A stretch of DNA of 64,000 nucleotides from contig JBCCGL010000004.1 of NCBI GenBank assembly GCA_039029275.1, forward strand, positions 62,001 through 126,000, written 5' to 3'. Shown here one piece after another: positions 44,327 to 53,808 of this stretch. How positions within the stretch are numbered: the stretch's first letter is position 1; each line of letters opens with the position of its first letter. Position numbers and translations under genes: made by a program. Under the pieces are notes generated by a model. It had not been told where the DNA came from, ran no database searches, and saw only the letters and a list, made by a program, of their open reading frames with translations. Source of the DNA: JBCCGL01 sp039029275. GTDB taxonomy: Bacteria > Pseudomonadota > Gammaproteobacteria > JBCCGL01.

Positions 44327-45898
44327 GTGTCTCTACCCGATCGCAACAACCCGTACAACTTTGACGAATTTTTGAATCGGCGCGATGCGTTTCACTATCT
44401 GCGCGATGATACTTTTCTGCAGTCAGCGATTGATCAATTTTGTGGCAAACAGGCAAATGCGATTAAGCAAGCCGTTGAGGCAATAGCCGAACGCGCCTCG
44501 TTCCGCTGGAAGAAACTCGCTGATGAAATCGCAAGCCCGGAGAAGCGAGTTTATCTGCAACACTTCGACGCGCACAATCGCCGCGTCGACCGGATTGTTC
44601 GCCCCGCTGACGCGTTAGGATTTCAAAAAGAAATTTACTCCGAGGCATTGTTCTCACGTTCAACACCGCTGTGGGAGCGCTTTGTAAAAATGTTTTTAAT
44701 TTACCAAAACGGTGAGGCAAACACCGCTTGCCCGCTGACGTGCACCGAAGGTCTGGCTGAGTTGCTGGACGTCTACGCCGACACTCCCGAACTCGTGGCA
44801 ATGCGCGACCACCTGCAAGAGGGAATCGACGGAGGCTATGCAGTCGGTGCGCAATTTATTTCCGAGATTCAAGGTGGGTCAGACATCCCAGAGGTCCGCG
44901 TAGAAGCCGTAGAGGAAGGTGGTGAATGGCGACTGTATGGCAAAAAGTTTTTTTGTTCGGTCGCGCACGCAGACTACGCTGTGGTCGCGGCCAAACCGCG
45001 CGGCAGTGAGTCGGTCGCCATTTTCGCAGTTCCCGCCTGGTTGCCCGGCGCCAAAGGCAATGACAAACGCAATGGCTGCACAATCGATCGTCTTAAATGG
45101 AAAATGGGCACCTGTGAATTGCCAACCGCCGAAATCACATACGACGGAGCAATCGCCTACCCGATAGGCGCGCTTGATCGCGGGCTGGCAAATGTCGTTG
45201 AAATTGTATTGACCTACTCCCGAGTCACAATCGGTATTTCTAGCGCTGCAACCATGACGCGTGCCGCGCGAGAAGCACGCCAATACGCAGAGTTTCGTCA
45301 GGCATTCGGTCGCAGTGTGGCGGATTTTCCAATCGCCGCACACCAACTCGATGCCATGCAGACTACCGCGCAACGCAGCACCGCCGGTGCGTTCAAGTTA
45401 TTTGGTATGTTCCAGCGCAATCTGCCGGGAAAAACATCGTCGGATAAACACGAAGCCTTTGATGTGCGCGAACTGGTGATGTTGCAGAAAATCACCAGTT
45501 CGTGGGATGCGGTTGACGTGATTCGCTCCGCCATGTCGATGTTTGGCGGGCACGGGATTATGGAAGATTTTTCTTCATTGCCGCGCATTTTTCGCGACGC
45601 GACGGTTAACGAATTATGGGAAGGCCCGCGCAACGTTCTGCTGTGGCAAATCCACCGGGACCTGCAAAAAGTCGCCAGTTGGTACCCACCCAAGGAGTTT
45701 GTCGCGCGCAATTTAAACGGCGCTGACGCATCGATTGTCGAGTCTATGGCAAACGAGATGGAAAACTTGACGGCACACCCCAATTTGGTGGATAACGACG
45801 ACGCGACACGCGATGTATGCGTCCAATGGGATAACTTTTGTCATCGTTTTTTTCAACAGTGGCAAACGCAGGCACTCGCGGATATAACGCAGCTATGA
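44327..45898 (+). CDS. Acyl-CoA dehydrogenase, AidB-like
   Basis: A 523-residue flavoprotein of the acyl-CoA dehydrogenase superfamily. Seen: ACPLTCTEGLAELL, FISEIQGGSDIPEVRVEA, KKFFCSVAHADYAVVAAKP, AREARQYAEFRQAFGRSVADFP, and FGGHGIMEDFSSLPRIFRDATVNELWEGPRNVLL, where the Glu of LWEG is at the catalytic-base position. Length and the late EGP(R)N motif resemble the AidB branch rather than short fatty acyl-CoA dehydrogenases. It may oxidise a branched or unusual acyl-CoA. GTG start has a perfect CGGAGG six bases upstream, the strongest ribosome site in the run. Confidence 0.9.
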   Translation: MSLPDRNNPYNFDEFLNRRDAFHYLRDDTFLQSAIDQFCGKQANAIKQAVEAIAERASFRWKKLADEIASPEKRVYLQHFDAHNRRVDRIVRPADALGFQKEIYSEALFSRSTPLWERFVKMFLIYQNGEANTACPLTCTEGLAELLDVYADTPELVAMRDHLQEGIDGGYAVGAQFISEIQGGSDIPEVRVEAVEEGGEWRLYGKKFFCSVAHADYAVVAAKPRGSESVAIFAVPAWLPGAKGNDKRNGCTIDRLKWKMGTCELPTAEITYDGAIAYPIGALDRGLANVVEIVLTYSRVTIGISSAATMTRAAREARQYAEFRQAFGRSVADFPIAAHQLDAMQTTAQRSTAGAFKLFGMFQRNLPGKTSSDKHEAFDVRELVMLQKITSSWDAVDVIRSAMSMFGGHGIMEDFSSLPRIFRDATVNELWEGPRNVLLWQIHRDLQKVASWYPPKEFVARNLNGADASIVESMANEMENLTAHPNLVDNDDATRDVCVQWDNFCHRFFQQWQTQALADITQL

Positions 45899-45917
45899 AT
45901 CCAAATCGGCGCACGTC

Positions 45918-46382
45918 ATGGTTATAAAATTACTCATCTCGGTTGGTATAGTTCTCGCCCTGACGATTGCGCTACGAATCGCTGTTACGATTTACGATGC
46001 GAAGCCAAAAAACCTGTCGTCGGATTACACCAGTCTGCAAATATGCCCCGACACTGCAAACTGTGTATGCAGCTGTGAGGAACGCGAAAGCCATCGCGTT
46101 GATCCAATCGGTTTCGACGGTGACACTGCACCGGCAATGCGCGCGCTCCTCACAATAATTAACGCGCAAAACGGTAGCGTGGTTGTCACGCAAACCCACA
46201 ACTATCTGCATGTAACGTTTAAGTCCAGATTAATCGGTTACGTGGATGACGTTGAGTTTCTAATTAACGAGAATACGAAAAAAATCGACGTTCGCAGTGC
46301 CTCGCGGATCGGTCAGGGCGATTTTGGCGCAAACCGCAAACGCGTCGAAAACATTCGCAATCAGTTTCAAGCCAGTCAGTAA
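45918..46382 (+). CDS. DUF1499 domain protein
   Basis: A 154-residue protein with an N-terminal membrane anchor or signal (LLISVGIVLALTIALRIAVTI) followed by the DUF1499 core: LQICPDTANCVCSCEE, TQTHNYLHVTFKSRLIGYVDDVEFLI and VRSASRIGQGDFGANRKRVE. The family is of unknown function and found near membrane-lipid and envelope genes. It sits 19 bases after the acyl-CoA dehydrogenase and 25 before the sulfatase. Confidence 0.88.
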   Translation: MVIKLLISVGIVLALTIALRIAVTIYDAKPKNLSSDYTSLQICPDTANCVCSCEERESHRVDPIGFDGDTAPAMRALLTIINAQNGSVVVTQTHNYLHVTFKSRLIGYVDDVEFLINENTKKIDVRSASRIGQGDFGANRKRVENIRNQFQASQ

Positions 46383-46407
46383 TCACTGTTTCGTTTTTTT
46401 AACATTC

Positions 46408-47940
46408 ATGAACGCAAAAACGAGACCCAACGTTTTATTGGTTACCGCTGACCAGTGGCGCGGCGATTGCCTTTCTGCAGTCGGCCATCCCTGTCTTCAA
46501 ACACCCAACTTCGACGCGCTAATTGCTGACGGCGTTCTATTTCGCAACCACTACTCGGTGTGCGCACCTTGCGCTCCTGCGCGCGCCAGCCTGCTGACCG
46601 GTATGTATCAGCACAATCATCGCGTCGTCGGTAACGGCGCGCCGCTGGACAACCGATTCGACAATCTCGCACTCGCATTGCGCCGCGCAGATTACGAGCC
46701 CAAGTTGTTTGGCTACACGGATACAAGCCTCGACCCTCGAGCTTACAGCGAAGCGCAAGTGATCCAACACGGATACGAAAACATCCTGCCTGGCTTTGAA
46801 GAGGGTCTGCTGCTCGCCGACGGTGACCCTCAACCGTGGATGCGCTATTTGCGCGAGCGTGGATACGACATTAAGAGTGCTGCCGATCTATATCAGCAGC
46901 AGCGCGACTCGCGGAAAAAAGGTAAGACTTTTGCGCCCACCATTGTGCGCGACGAAGATTCACAAACCGCGTTTATTACCCGCCACGCAATCGACTTTGT
47001 TGAACACGCGGCACCTGGCTGGTGCATGCACTTATCCTATCTTCGACCGCATCCGCCCTTTGTTGCCAGTGAACCCTGGAACTCAATGTATTCGTCAGAT
47101 GACGTACCAATGCCAACGCGGGGTTTGAGCGCTGCAAGCGAATCCGAAATCCATCCGTGGGTTGAATCGGTACTCACGTCCGACACGCATTGGTTTGATC
47201 CGTGGTTTCAAAAAAATACACAAGACCCGAACTACGAGCGCGAAATGCGGCAGGTACGTGCAACTTACTTCGGGCTGGTGAGCAAGGTTGACCACTATTT
47301 TGGTCAACTCATCCATTATTTAAAATCGAGCGGTCAGTATGAAAACACAATCATTGTTTTGACCTCTGATCACGGCGAACTTCTGGGCGACCATTGGCTT
47401 TTTGGGAAGCGTGGCTACTTTGATAGCGCCTACCACATTCCGTTAATTATTCGCACGCCGGATCAGGAAAATCGCGGTGCAATCGAATCGCGCTTTACCG
47501 AATCAGTTGACGTTATGCCAACTATACTGGATGCGCTCAATGCACCCATACCCAGACAGTGCGACGGCGCTTCGCTGCTCCCGTTTCTGCGCAACGAAGC
47601 GATACACCGTGTGCGCGATGAATTGCACTGGGAGTTTGATTTTCGCGATTTGCAAAATGATTCAAACATTAACCGCAAACTCAGTCGCGAGGACTGCCGT
47701 TTATGCGTGATTCGTAACGAAAATTTCAAATACGTGCATTTTCCCGCGCAGTCTTCGTTACTGTTTGATCTGCAAAATGATCCAACCGAGCAAAGGAATC
47801 TCATTGACAGCCCGGCGTACGCATCTGTCGGTATGGAACTGCAGCAACGTATGCTCTCATGGCGTATGCGTAGTGATGAGAAAACGCTTACCCATTTGGA
47901 AGTCACTCGCAGTAAGATAATCGATCACGAAACTGCATAA
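46408..47940 (+). CDS. Sulfatase (formylglycine-dependent alkaline phosphatase superfamily)
   Basis: A 510-residue hydrolase. The formylglycine motif C-x-P-x-R is C55-A-P-A-R59, in CAPARASLLTG; metal-binding residues are in VTADQWRGD (~12-20) and TSDHGELLGDHWLFGK. No signal peptide is seen, so it would be cytoplasmic and needs a formylglycine-generating enzyme not in this window. Many such sulfatases act on sulfated sugars or aryl/choline sulfates; the substrate is unknown. ATG 46408 is the family-like start, but lacks a clear ribosome site; the frame extends back to 46297 inside the DUF1499 gene. The M24 gene starts 6 bases after its stop. Confidence 0.92.
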   Translation: MNAKTRPNVLLVTADQWRGDCLSAVGHPCLQTPNFDALIADGVLFRNHYSVCAPCAPARASLLTGMYQHNHRVVGNGAPLDNRFDNLALALRRADYEPKLFGYTDTSLDPRAYSEAQVIQHGYENILPGFEEGLLLADGDPQPWMRYLRERGYDIKSAADLYQQQRDSRKKGKTFAPTIVRDEDSQTAFITRHAIDFVEHAAPGWCMHLSYLRPHPPFVASEPWNSMYSSDDVPMPTRGLSAASESEIHPWVESVLTSDTHWFDPWFQKNTQDPNYEREMRQVRATYFGLVSKVDHYFGQLIHYLKSSGQYENTIIVLTSDHGELLGDHWLFGKRGYFDSAYHIPLIIRTPDQENRGAIESRFTESVDVMPTILDALNAPIPRQCDGASLLPFLRNEAIHRVRDELHWEFDFRDLQNDSNINRKLSREDCRLCVIRNENFKYVHFPAQSSLLFDLQNDPTEQRNLIDSPAYASVGMELQQRMLSWRMRSDEKTLTHLEVTRSKIIDHETA

Positions 47941-47946
47941 ACATGC

Positions 47947-49113
47947 ATGCGCGACTCTGATATCCAATCCCACCGACTGGAACGCATCACCCAGCAATTA
48001 CACCAGAACGATTGTGCCGCGATAGTCTTGTTCGACCCGGTGAACCTGCGTTACGCCACCGGCACCCGCAATATGCAGGTCTGGACCATGCACAATTTTG
48101 TGCGCTACGCAGTTGTCTTCGCGAACGGCGATCAGGTATTGTACGACATACCCAGTTCCGCGCATTTGGCGAAGGGCCTGATCGACGATATCCGCCCATC
48201 GCTAAGCCCCGATTACATGATCGTTGGCGAACGCGGCGAAGAGATGGCAAAACGCTGGGCAAGTGAGATGCTCGCGCTGCTCGTAGAGAAGCATTGCGCA
48301 GGGCAGCGGCTTGCGATCGATCGTGCCGACCTCGCATTGGTTCTGGCGGCGCAGTCACAACAACTCAGCTTGTGCGACGGCAAGATGATCATGGAGCGCG
48401 CACGCGCGATTAAATCAGTTGCAGAAGTTTATGCCTTGCGGGACTCATTGCACACCGCCGAGGCCAGCGTGACGGCAATGCGCGAGATGCTGGAACCCGG
48501 CATGCGCGAGTCCGACGCTATGGCCAAGCTGATCGCCAGCAGCATCGAGCGCGGTGGCGAATACCCGGAAACGCGCCTGCTCAGCAGCGGCCCGCGGACT
48601 AACCCATGGTTTCAGGAAACTTCGGATCGGGTCATTCAAAACGGCGACATGCTGGCGTTCGATACCGATCTGATAGGGCCCGATGGTTTTTACAACGACA
48701 TCTCGCGCAGTTGGGTTGTTGGCGATAAAAAACCCAATGACGAGCAACGCCGGCTGTATTCGATTGCGTATGCACAAATGCAGCACAACACCGAGCTGCT
48801 CAGACCCGGGATGGGCTTTCTTGACTACTCCGATCAATCGTTTGAACTGCCGGAAAACTGCGTGCCGAATCGTTACGCCGATGTGGCTCACGGTTGCGGA
48901 CTCGGCGTCGAGTACCCGCTAATTTGGTACCGCGAGGATGAGGAATGGGGTGCTTACGACGGAATCTTCGAGGAAAACATGGTGGTGTGCATCGAGTGCT
49001 ACGTTGGCGAGTTGGGCGGCCGCGAGGGCGTTAAACTCGAACAGCCCGTCTGGCTAAGTGCCGACGGGCCGGTTGTTCTTTCTGAATTTCCGTTCGAACT
49101 CGATTATCTCTAG
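47947..49113 (+). CDS. M24-family metallohydrolase resembling DMSP lyase DddP
   Basis: A 388-residue pita-bread protein. Metal ligands: D239, D241 and D251 (AFDTDLIGPDGFYNDISR), H315 (HGCGLG), E350 (CIECYVGE) and E365 (VKLEQP). As I recall the Ruegeria DddP structures, their ligands are D295, D297, D307, H371, E406 and E421; every interval is identical here. The catalytic Asp that lies six residues after that His in DddP is V321 here, so true DMSP lyase activity is doubtful. Alternatives are a Xaa-Pro peptidase or another lyase/hydrolase. Last gene of the nine-gene run; convergent with the monooxygenase gene. Confidence 0.82.
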   Translation: MRDSDIQSHRLERITQQLHQNDCAAIVLFDPVNLRYATGTRNMQVWTMHNFVRYAVVFANGDQVLYDIPSSAHLAKGLIDDIRPSLSPDYMIVGERGEEMAKRWASEMLALLVEKHCAGQRLAIDRADLALVLAAQSQQLSLCDGKMIMERARAIKSVAEVYALRDSLHTAEASVTAMREMLEPGMRESDAMAKLIASSIERGGEYPETRLLSSGPRTNPWFQETSDRVIQNGDMLAFDTDLIGPDGFYNDISRSWVVGDKKPNDEQRRLYSIAYAQMQHNTELLRPGMGFLDYSDQSFELPENCVPNRYADVAHGCGLGVEYPLIWYREDEEWGAYDGIFEENMVVCIECYVGELGGREGVKLEQPVWLSADGPVVLSEFPFELDYL

Positions 49114-49146
49114 TGCGCAATCAAATCGGGTAAAAACAGACGCACC

Positions 49147-50184
49147 TTAAATAAAAGCAGGCATCACTTCATCGACGAACATGCGCAGTGATTTTTTCTG
49201 GCTATCGATATTGAGGCCGTAGCTTGAGTTATAGGTAAACTGGTCGACTCCCAGATCTTCGTAGCGTTTGAGTTTTTTGATAACCGTGTCCGGGGTGCCA
49301 AAGATCAGGTTTTCAACCATTGATTCAGAGTCAAACTCATCGCGGCTTTTGAGCGTTTCCAGATCAATTCCTTCGGCAAATCCTTGTTCGACCCCGCCGA
49401 GATTTTTAAACAGGTTTTCGAATCGACCGGTTTGTTCCACCGTTGCGTTGAGCGGAATGTCGACGTTCTCTTCGCGATCAACCACGCACACATACCGCAT
49501 GGTAGAGAAGATTGGTCGTCGTTTTTCCGGCGCTTTCGCGAGCGCGTCTTCAAATCGCTGCATATAGGTTTCGACCTCGGAAAACGGCCGGGTCAGCGCC
49601 CATGACATAATGTTGCATTCGTTTTGCACCGCCCAGTCATAGGTGATTGGCGCGCGCGCGGCGACCCAGATCGGGGGGTGCGGATCCTGCAACGGCTTGG
49701 GAACCGACGTCGCGCGCGGAAATTGCCAAAACTCGCCGCTGTGTTCGTAATCGCCCTTCCACAGTTCCTTCAACACGGGGAGCATTTCGTGCATGTGCTT
49801 GTAGGCTTCGTTTTGCGGCAAACCCGGCACCATGCGATCAAATTCGCGCTGATACGCGCCAGAACCCAGACCAAGGTGCAGGCGACCACCGCTGTACAGG
49901 TCGCACAGCGCGGCCTCTCCAGCGAGGCGAATCGGGTGCCAATAGGCCGCAACGACTACCGCGGTGCCAAGGTGAATTCGATTAGTGTGCGCTGCCCACC
50001 AAGTCAATTGTTGGAACGGATTGGGCGCAATGGTCAACTCAAGCGCATGATGCTCCGCAGCCCAGACGATTTCAAAGCCACCGTCGTCGGCCACCTGCAC
50101 CATCTCGAGAATGTCGCGTTCGAGCTGACGCATATCGGTCTCGGTGCTGAAACGCTCCATATTGATGACCAATTGAAACTTCAT
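49147..50184 (-). CDS. LLM-class flavin-dependent oxidoreductase (bacterial luciferase-like)
   Basis: A 345-residue TIM-barrel flavoprotein. Seen: ADDGGFEIVWAAEHHALELTIAPNPFQQL, THRIHLGTAVVVAAYWHPIRLAGEAALCDLYSGGRLHLGLGSGAY-type core, and PPIWVAARAPITYDWAVQN. Such enzymes use FMNH2 and oxygen to oxidise small organics, sulfonates or sulfides. Convergent with the DddP-like gene, separated by 33 bases. The close pairing with sulfatase and DddP-like genes hints at organosulfur chemistry, but no substrate can be stated. The start at 50184 has AGGTCTC-type upstream sequence, only a moderate ribosome site. Confidence 0.9.
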   Translation of the reverse strand: MKFQLVINMERFSTETDMRQLERDILEMVQVADDGGFEIVWAAEHHALELTIAPNPFQQLTWWAAHTNRIHLGTAVVVAAYWHPIRLAGEAALCDLYSGGRLHLGLGSGAYQREFDRMVPGLPQNEAYKHMHEMLPVLKELWKGDYEHSGEFWQFPRATSVPKPLQDPHPPIWVAARAPITYDWAVQNECNIMSWALTRPFSEVETYMQRFEDALAKAPEKRRPIFSTMRYVCVVDREENVDIPLNATVEQTGRFENLFKNLGGVEQGFAEGIDLETLKSRDEFDSESMVENLIFGTPDTVIKKLKRYEDLGVDQFTYNSSYGLNIDSQKKSLRMFVDEVMPAFI

Positions 50185-50270
50185 ATTCGGAGACCTCTTT
50201 ATGCGAATAAACCTGATCGATCGGCACGCCTTCGATTCATGCCAAATCGACCGACCATTTGATAAATAAT

Positions 50271-51233
50271 TTACGCGGCGGCTTTGCTGTCTTTCAGCAG
50301 CGCCTCGAGTTTAAGCTGATCTGCAGCAAACAGGCGAATTCCCTCGGCCAGTTTTTCTGTCGCCATTGCATCTTCGTTGTGTCGCCAGCGAAAGGACGAT
50401 TCGCTCAAAGTTACTTTTTGATCCGTCGATTGAGCGTCGCCTTTTTCCAAAATCTTCTCGATACGCGCATCCGTGTCCGCCAATTCTTGCATCAATGCCG
50501 GGCTGATGGTCAGGCGGTCGCAGCCCGCCAACTGGCGGATCTGATCCGTATTGCGAAAGCTCGCACCCATGACGACGGTGTCAAACCCATAGGTTTTGTA
50601 GTAGCGAAAAATACGCTGTACCGACTTCACTCCGGGATCGTCCGCTGGCGCGTAGCCGTCAACACCATCGGCATTTTTATACCAGTCGAAAATACGCCCA
50701 ACAAAAGGTGAAATCAGAAATACGCCAGCGTCCGCACAGGCCTGTGCCTGTGCAAAGCTAAACAAGAGTGTCAGGTTGCAATTTATGCCCTCTCGTTCTA
50801 ACTGCGCGGCTGCCTGAATACCTTCCCACGTGGAAGCCAGTTTAATCAATACACGGTTGCGGTCGACACCGTCGGCCTCGTACAACTCAATCAGCCGCCG
50901 CGCCTTGGTCAGGCTGGCTTCTTTATCAAAGGAGAGACGGGCATCAACCTCAGTGGACACGCGCCCGGGAACGATTTTCAGAATTTCCTGCCCGATCAAC
51001 ACCGCCAGCTTGTCGGAGGCATCGATTAATTGCTGGGCAGAATCTCCGCCTTGCGCGAGGGCAAACGCTTGCGCCTCCTGCAACTGTGATTGGTAATGCG
51101 GCAATTGAACGGCTTTCAAAAGCAGCGAAGGGTTAGTCGTGGTGTCTTCTGGCGTATAACGTTTAATCGCTTCGAAGTCGCCGGTATCAGCCACGAGTGT
51201 AGTGAACTGGGCAAGTTGTTGTAACTGGTTCAT
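50271..51233 (-). CDS. tal: Transaldolase
   Basis: Pentose-phosphate pathway enzyme transferring dihydroxyacetone units between sugar phosphates. TalB-type, 320 residues: NQLQQLAQFTTLVADTGDFEAIKRYTPEDTTTNPSLLLKA, the Schiff-base lysine in RVLIKLASTWEGIQAA, NLTLLFSFAQAQACADAGVFLISPFVGRIFDWY and VMGASFRN. A good promoter lies immediately upstream. It is preceded by 86 bases from the monooxygenase gene start and probably is transcribed alone or with it. Confidence 0.97.
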   Translation of the reverse strand: MNQLQQLAQFTTLVADTGDFEAIKRYTPEDTTTNPSLLLKAVQLPHYQSQLQEAQAFALAQGGDSAQQLIDASDKLAVLIGQEILKIVPGRVSTEVDARLSFDKEASLTKARRLIELYEADGVDRNRVLIKLASTWEGIQAAAQLEREGINCNLTLLFSFAQAQACADAGVFLISPFVGRIFDWYKNADGVDGYAPADDPGVKSVQRIFRYYKTYGFDTVVMGASFRNTDQIRQLAGCDRLTISPALMQELADTDARIEKILEKGDAQSTDQKVTLSESSFRWRHNEDAMATEKLAEGIRLFAADQLKLEALLKDSKAAA

Positions 51234-51265
51234 CGGTTTATATGTCGTATCGGAAGGTGAGTTGC

Positions 51266-51295
51266 ATTATACAATTGCCGCCGCTTCAGTGTGAC
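51266..51295 (-). promoter_or_regulatory. Probable sigma70 promoter of tal
   Basis: On the minus strand GTCACA (51290-51295) and a perfect TATAAT (51266-51271) are spaced by 18 bases, about 25-30 bases from the tal start at 51233. Confidence 0.55.
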
Positions 51296-51355
51296 TGATA
51301 CGGATTGTGAGGAAAATGGATTAACAACCAAGGCTCGCGCGTCTTGTTCTTAATA

Positions 51356-51386
51356 ACAACACCGAGATAGTGAATTACTGTGTTGT
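51356..51386. repeat. Short inverted repeat between tal and the DUF3179 gene
   Basis: ACAACAC (51356-51362) and GTGTTGT (51380-51386) are exact inverted repeats with 17 bases between them. It might be an operator or a weak hairpin after the DUF3179 gene; nothing else supports a role. Confidence 0.25.
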
Positions 51387-51451
51387 CGTGATTTTCGCGT
51401 GTTTTACTAGAGCGAACCACCGATCATCCACCTCAATCGACCGAATCAGTT

Positions 51452-52810
51452 TTACTTGATCAAAATCGTGTCCTGATGGGCCGCGTGCCAGCCGAACCAG
51501 AAAGCCCGGTGCGCGGGCAGTCTTGGCAGCGACGCACCACCACCAGAGAGTTGATCTTCGCTCACGGACCAAACCTGCCCGTCTTGATCGGTTGCGGTGT
51601 CTTCGCCATCGTATTTCACTATATCGACACCCTCGCGTGCGTAAACACGATTGGCCCCGCTGTTGTCAGTCAGCACAATGAAATCCAAATCGCCCAGTGA
51701 GTTAGTGTAAACCGGGTTGGCTCGCAAGAATTTCGCCGAAATCGCCATTGTGTCCGCGCCGTACTCCGGAAAGGTCAATGCCAGCACTTCGTCCTTGTTG
51801 TTAAGGCGATTATCAGACGTGGAAATTGCAAACATGAGTTCGTCGGTGGAGAAGTAATCACGGTACGCGACACCCTCACCATAATCGCGCTGGTGACCGG
51901 TTTCGAGCGATAGGACTCTGGTGCCGGGATGGCGTCGTTTCCACTCCCCCCATGTCGTCGTGACCAGATAACTGCGCTCAAGGCGGATGTCATCATCCGC
52001 GAGGGGGCCGATTACCGGCTCACCCCAGGTCGTGTTCCAGAGTGACTGCGTGTCCCGGTCATACATAAGCTTATTCGAGCGATACAAAAATCCGCTGGTA
52101 CCGAGTCGATGTCGTACGCCATTAAAATGCGTTTTGTACAAAATCACCGCACCGCAAAGCGTACAGTAAACGCCGGTAAACTCGGTGCCGCCAATCTCAT
52201 CGATAAACATCTCGTGCCAGGCGAGAATGCGCTTCGGATACGCACGGGCATCGCCATTAATTTCGATACCGAACACGACATTGTCGTCGGCGAGGTAGTG
52301 CGCCTCGGCTGCTGTGATCATTTCAGGTTGTCGCAGTGGCGGGATACCGTCCTGTCGCACACCGCCCCAGCGCACCTCGTCGAGCCGAATGTTGCTTGTG
52401 CGATCCGACGAAAAATAGCCCTCGAATTTTTTGTCGATCCTGCCATATAACATCGATTTAAAATCGGGATAAATTGAGGCCTGAACTGCCTCTTGCTGCC
52501 ACCACCAGACGTACCAATTATTCGCATCGGCGCCAAATGGTTGCCCGGTTTTTTTTCGCAGCGTCAATGCAAGCTCATAAGCCAATTCGGCACGTGCAAG
52601 TGATAGCAGTTCTATCAATATTGGTACGTATCCCGGTTGCCAATGCGCGTTCATCACTTCGAACTTTTCCGGCCACTTTTCCGGCGGCAGAAAAAACAGC
52701 TGAACAAAATCTTGCGCAGCGGGGGCATCAGCAGATTCAGTAGGCATCACAGCAGTTGAATAAACAGAGGCGACGAGCACCACGCCAGCGACCAAATCCT
52801 TAAGTTTCAT
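51452..52810 (-). CDS. DUF3179 domain exported protein
   Basis: A 452-residue protein with a signal peptide (LKDLVAGVVLVASVYSTAV). The DUF3179 core is clear: YLADDNVVFGIEINGDARAYPKRILAWHEMFIDEIGG, GVYCTLCGAVILYKTH with a CxxC, GTSGFLYRSNKLMYDRDTQSLWNTTWGEPVIGPL, and RHPGTRVLSLETGHQRDYG. The function of the family is unknown; a His/Cys pattern suggests metal or haem-like binding, which is inference. ATG 52810 gives the signal peptide; a longer frame to 52849 does not. Divergent from the nitroreductase gene with a 103-base spacer. Confidence 0.9.
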   Translation of the reverse strand: MKLKDLVAGVVLVASVYSTAVMPTESADAPAAQDFVQLFFLPPEKWPEKFEVMNAHWQPGYVPILIELLSLARAELAYELALTLRKKTGQPFGADANNWYVWWWQQEAVQASIYPDFKSMLYGRIDKKFEGYFSSDRTSNIRLDEVRWGGVRQDGIPPLRQPEMITAAEAHYLADDNVVFGIEINGDARAYPKRILAWHEMFIDEIGGTEFTGVYCTLCGAVILYKTHFNGVRHRLGTSGFLYRSNKLMYDRDTQSLWNTTWGEPVIGPLADDDIRLERSYLVTTTWGEWKRRHPGTRVLSLETGHQRDYGEGVAYRDYFSTDELMFAISTSDNRLNNKDEVLALTFPEYGADTMAISAKFLRANPVYTNSLGDLDFIVLTDNSGANRVYAREGVDIVKYDGEDTATDQDGQVWSVSEDQLSGGGASLPRLPAHRAFWFGWHAAHQDTILIK

Positions 52811-52913
52811 TGTGAGTATCGGGATTGAAAGAACATTAGAATCATGCAATCTGCCAGAGTTTCACGCTTCGACCTTCATCGTTACAATCGGCATTTTGTT
52901 TACGGGCACCTGC

Positions 52914-53618
52914 ATGAGAGATATTGCCAGTATCAACTATCACGAATCAAAAAGTGTAAGCGATGCAGTCACAACGCGTCGATCACTGCGCGCTTTTCTG
53001 TCGACTCCCGTCGACAGCCAAATTATTAACGAAATTTTAGAAAAAGCCGCGCGCGCGCCGAGTGGCACCAATATGCAGCCGTGGCAGGTTTACGTTGTTA
53101 CAGGAAGTCAAAAACAAACATTGTGCGACTCTGTATGCGATGCCTTTGACACTGAAAAAGACCAGCACGAGGGTGAGGTGCGTTACTACCCGGAGAAGTG
53201 GTTCGAGCCCTTCATCTCACGCCGGCGTAAAGTTGGTTGGGATCTGTACGGTCTGCTGGGGATCAACAAAGGTGAGCGAGATAAGATGCATACACAACAC
53301 CGCCGTAACTTTCGCTTCTTCGACGCGCCAGTCGGCATGATTTTCACGATTCATCGACATTTGGCCACAGGAAGCTGGCTCGACTACGGCATGTTTTTGC
53401 AGAACATCATGCTGCTCGCGAGAGAGGTTGGTCTGCATACCTGCCCGCAGGCAGCGTGGTCCGATTTCCATCGTCCAATCCGAAGCGTGTTACCGCTCGC
53501 AGATGACGAAATCGTGGTTTGTGGCATGGCAGTCGGCTACGCAGATGAGTCCGCAATCGAGAATTCGCTGGTTACTGAACGCGCGCAAGTCAGTGACTTC
53601 GTTCGATTTTTCGACTAA
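52914..53618 (+). CDS. Nitroreductase-family FMN oxidoreductase
   Basis: A 234-residue protein. Seen: VTTRRSLRAFLSTPVD (phosphate-binding Arg/Ser), AARAPSGTNMQPWQVYVVTG, an insertion with KWFEPFISRRRKVGWDLYGLLGI, and LQNIMLLAREVGLHTCPQAAW with VVCGMAVGYADE. Homodimeric NAD(P)H flavin enzymes of this type reduce nitro or quinone compounds or dehydrogenate small substrates. The start at 52914 is the family-like one; the frame extends to 52812 with no family match. Confidence 0.92.
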   Translation: MRDIASINYHESKSVSDAVTTRRSLRAFLSTPVDSQIINEILEKAARAPSGTNMQPWQVYVVTGSQKQTLCDSVCDAFDTEKDQHEGEVRYYPEKWFEPFISRRRKVGWDLYGLLGINKGERDKMHTQHRRNFRFFDAPVGMIFTIHRHLATGSWLDYGMFLQNIMLLAREVGLHTCPQAAWSDFHRPIRSVLPLADDEIVVCGMAVGYADESAIENSLVTERAQVSDFVRFFD

Positions 53619-53808
53619 GCCATCACACAATACGAACTCGATCCAGTGCAGCAGTTCACTTTCATACAGGTTGGCCGATAATTGTCTTTATACTTCCAAT
53701 TCAGAAAACCGCCAATCGCAGTCTTTAGTCGCCTTGTCGCAGATTAGGGACGTGCGCTTGGTTTTTCCAACACCTTGACTATGGTGACGAAATACGCAGC
53801 CTACTACT

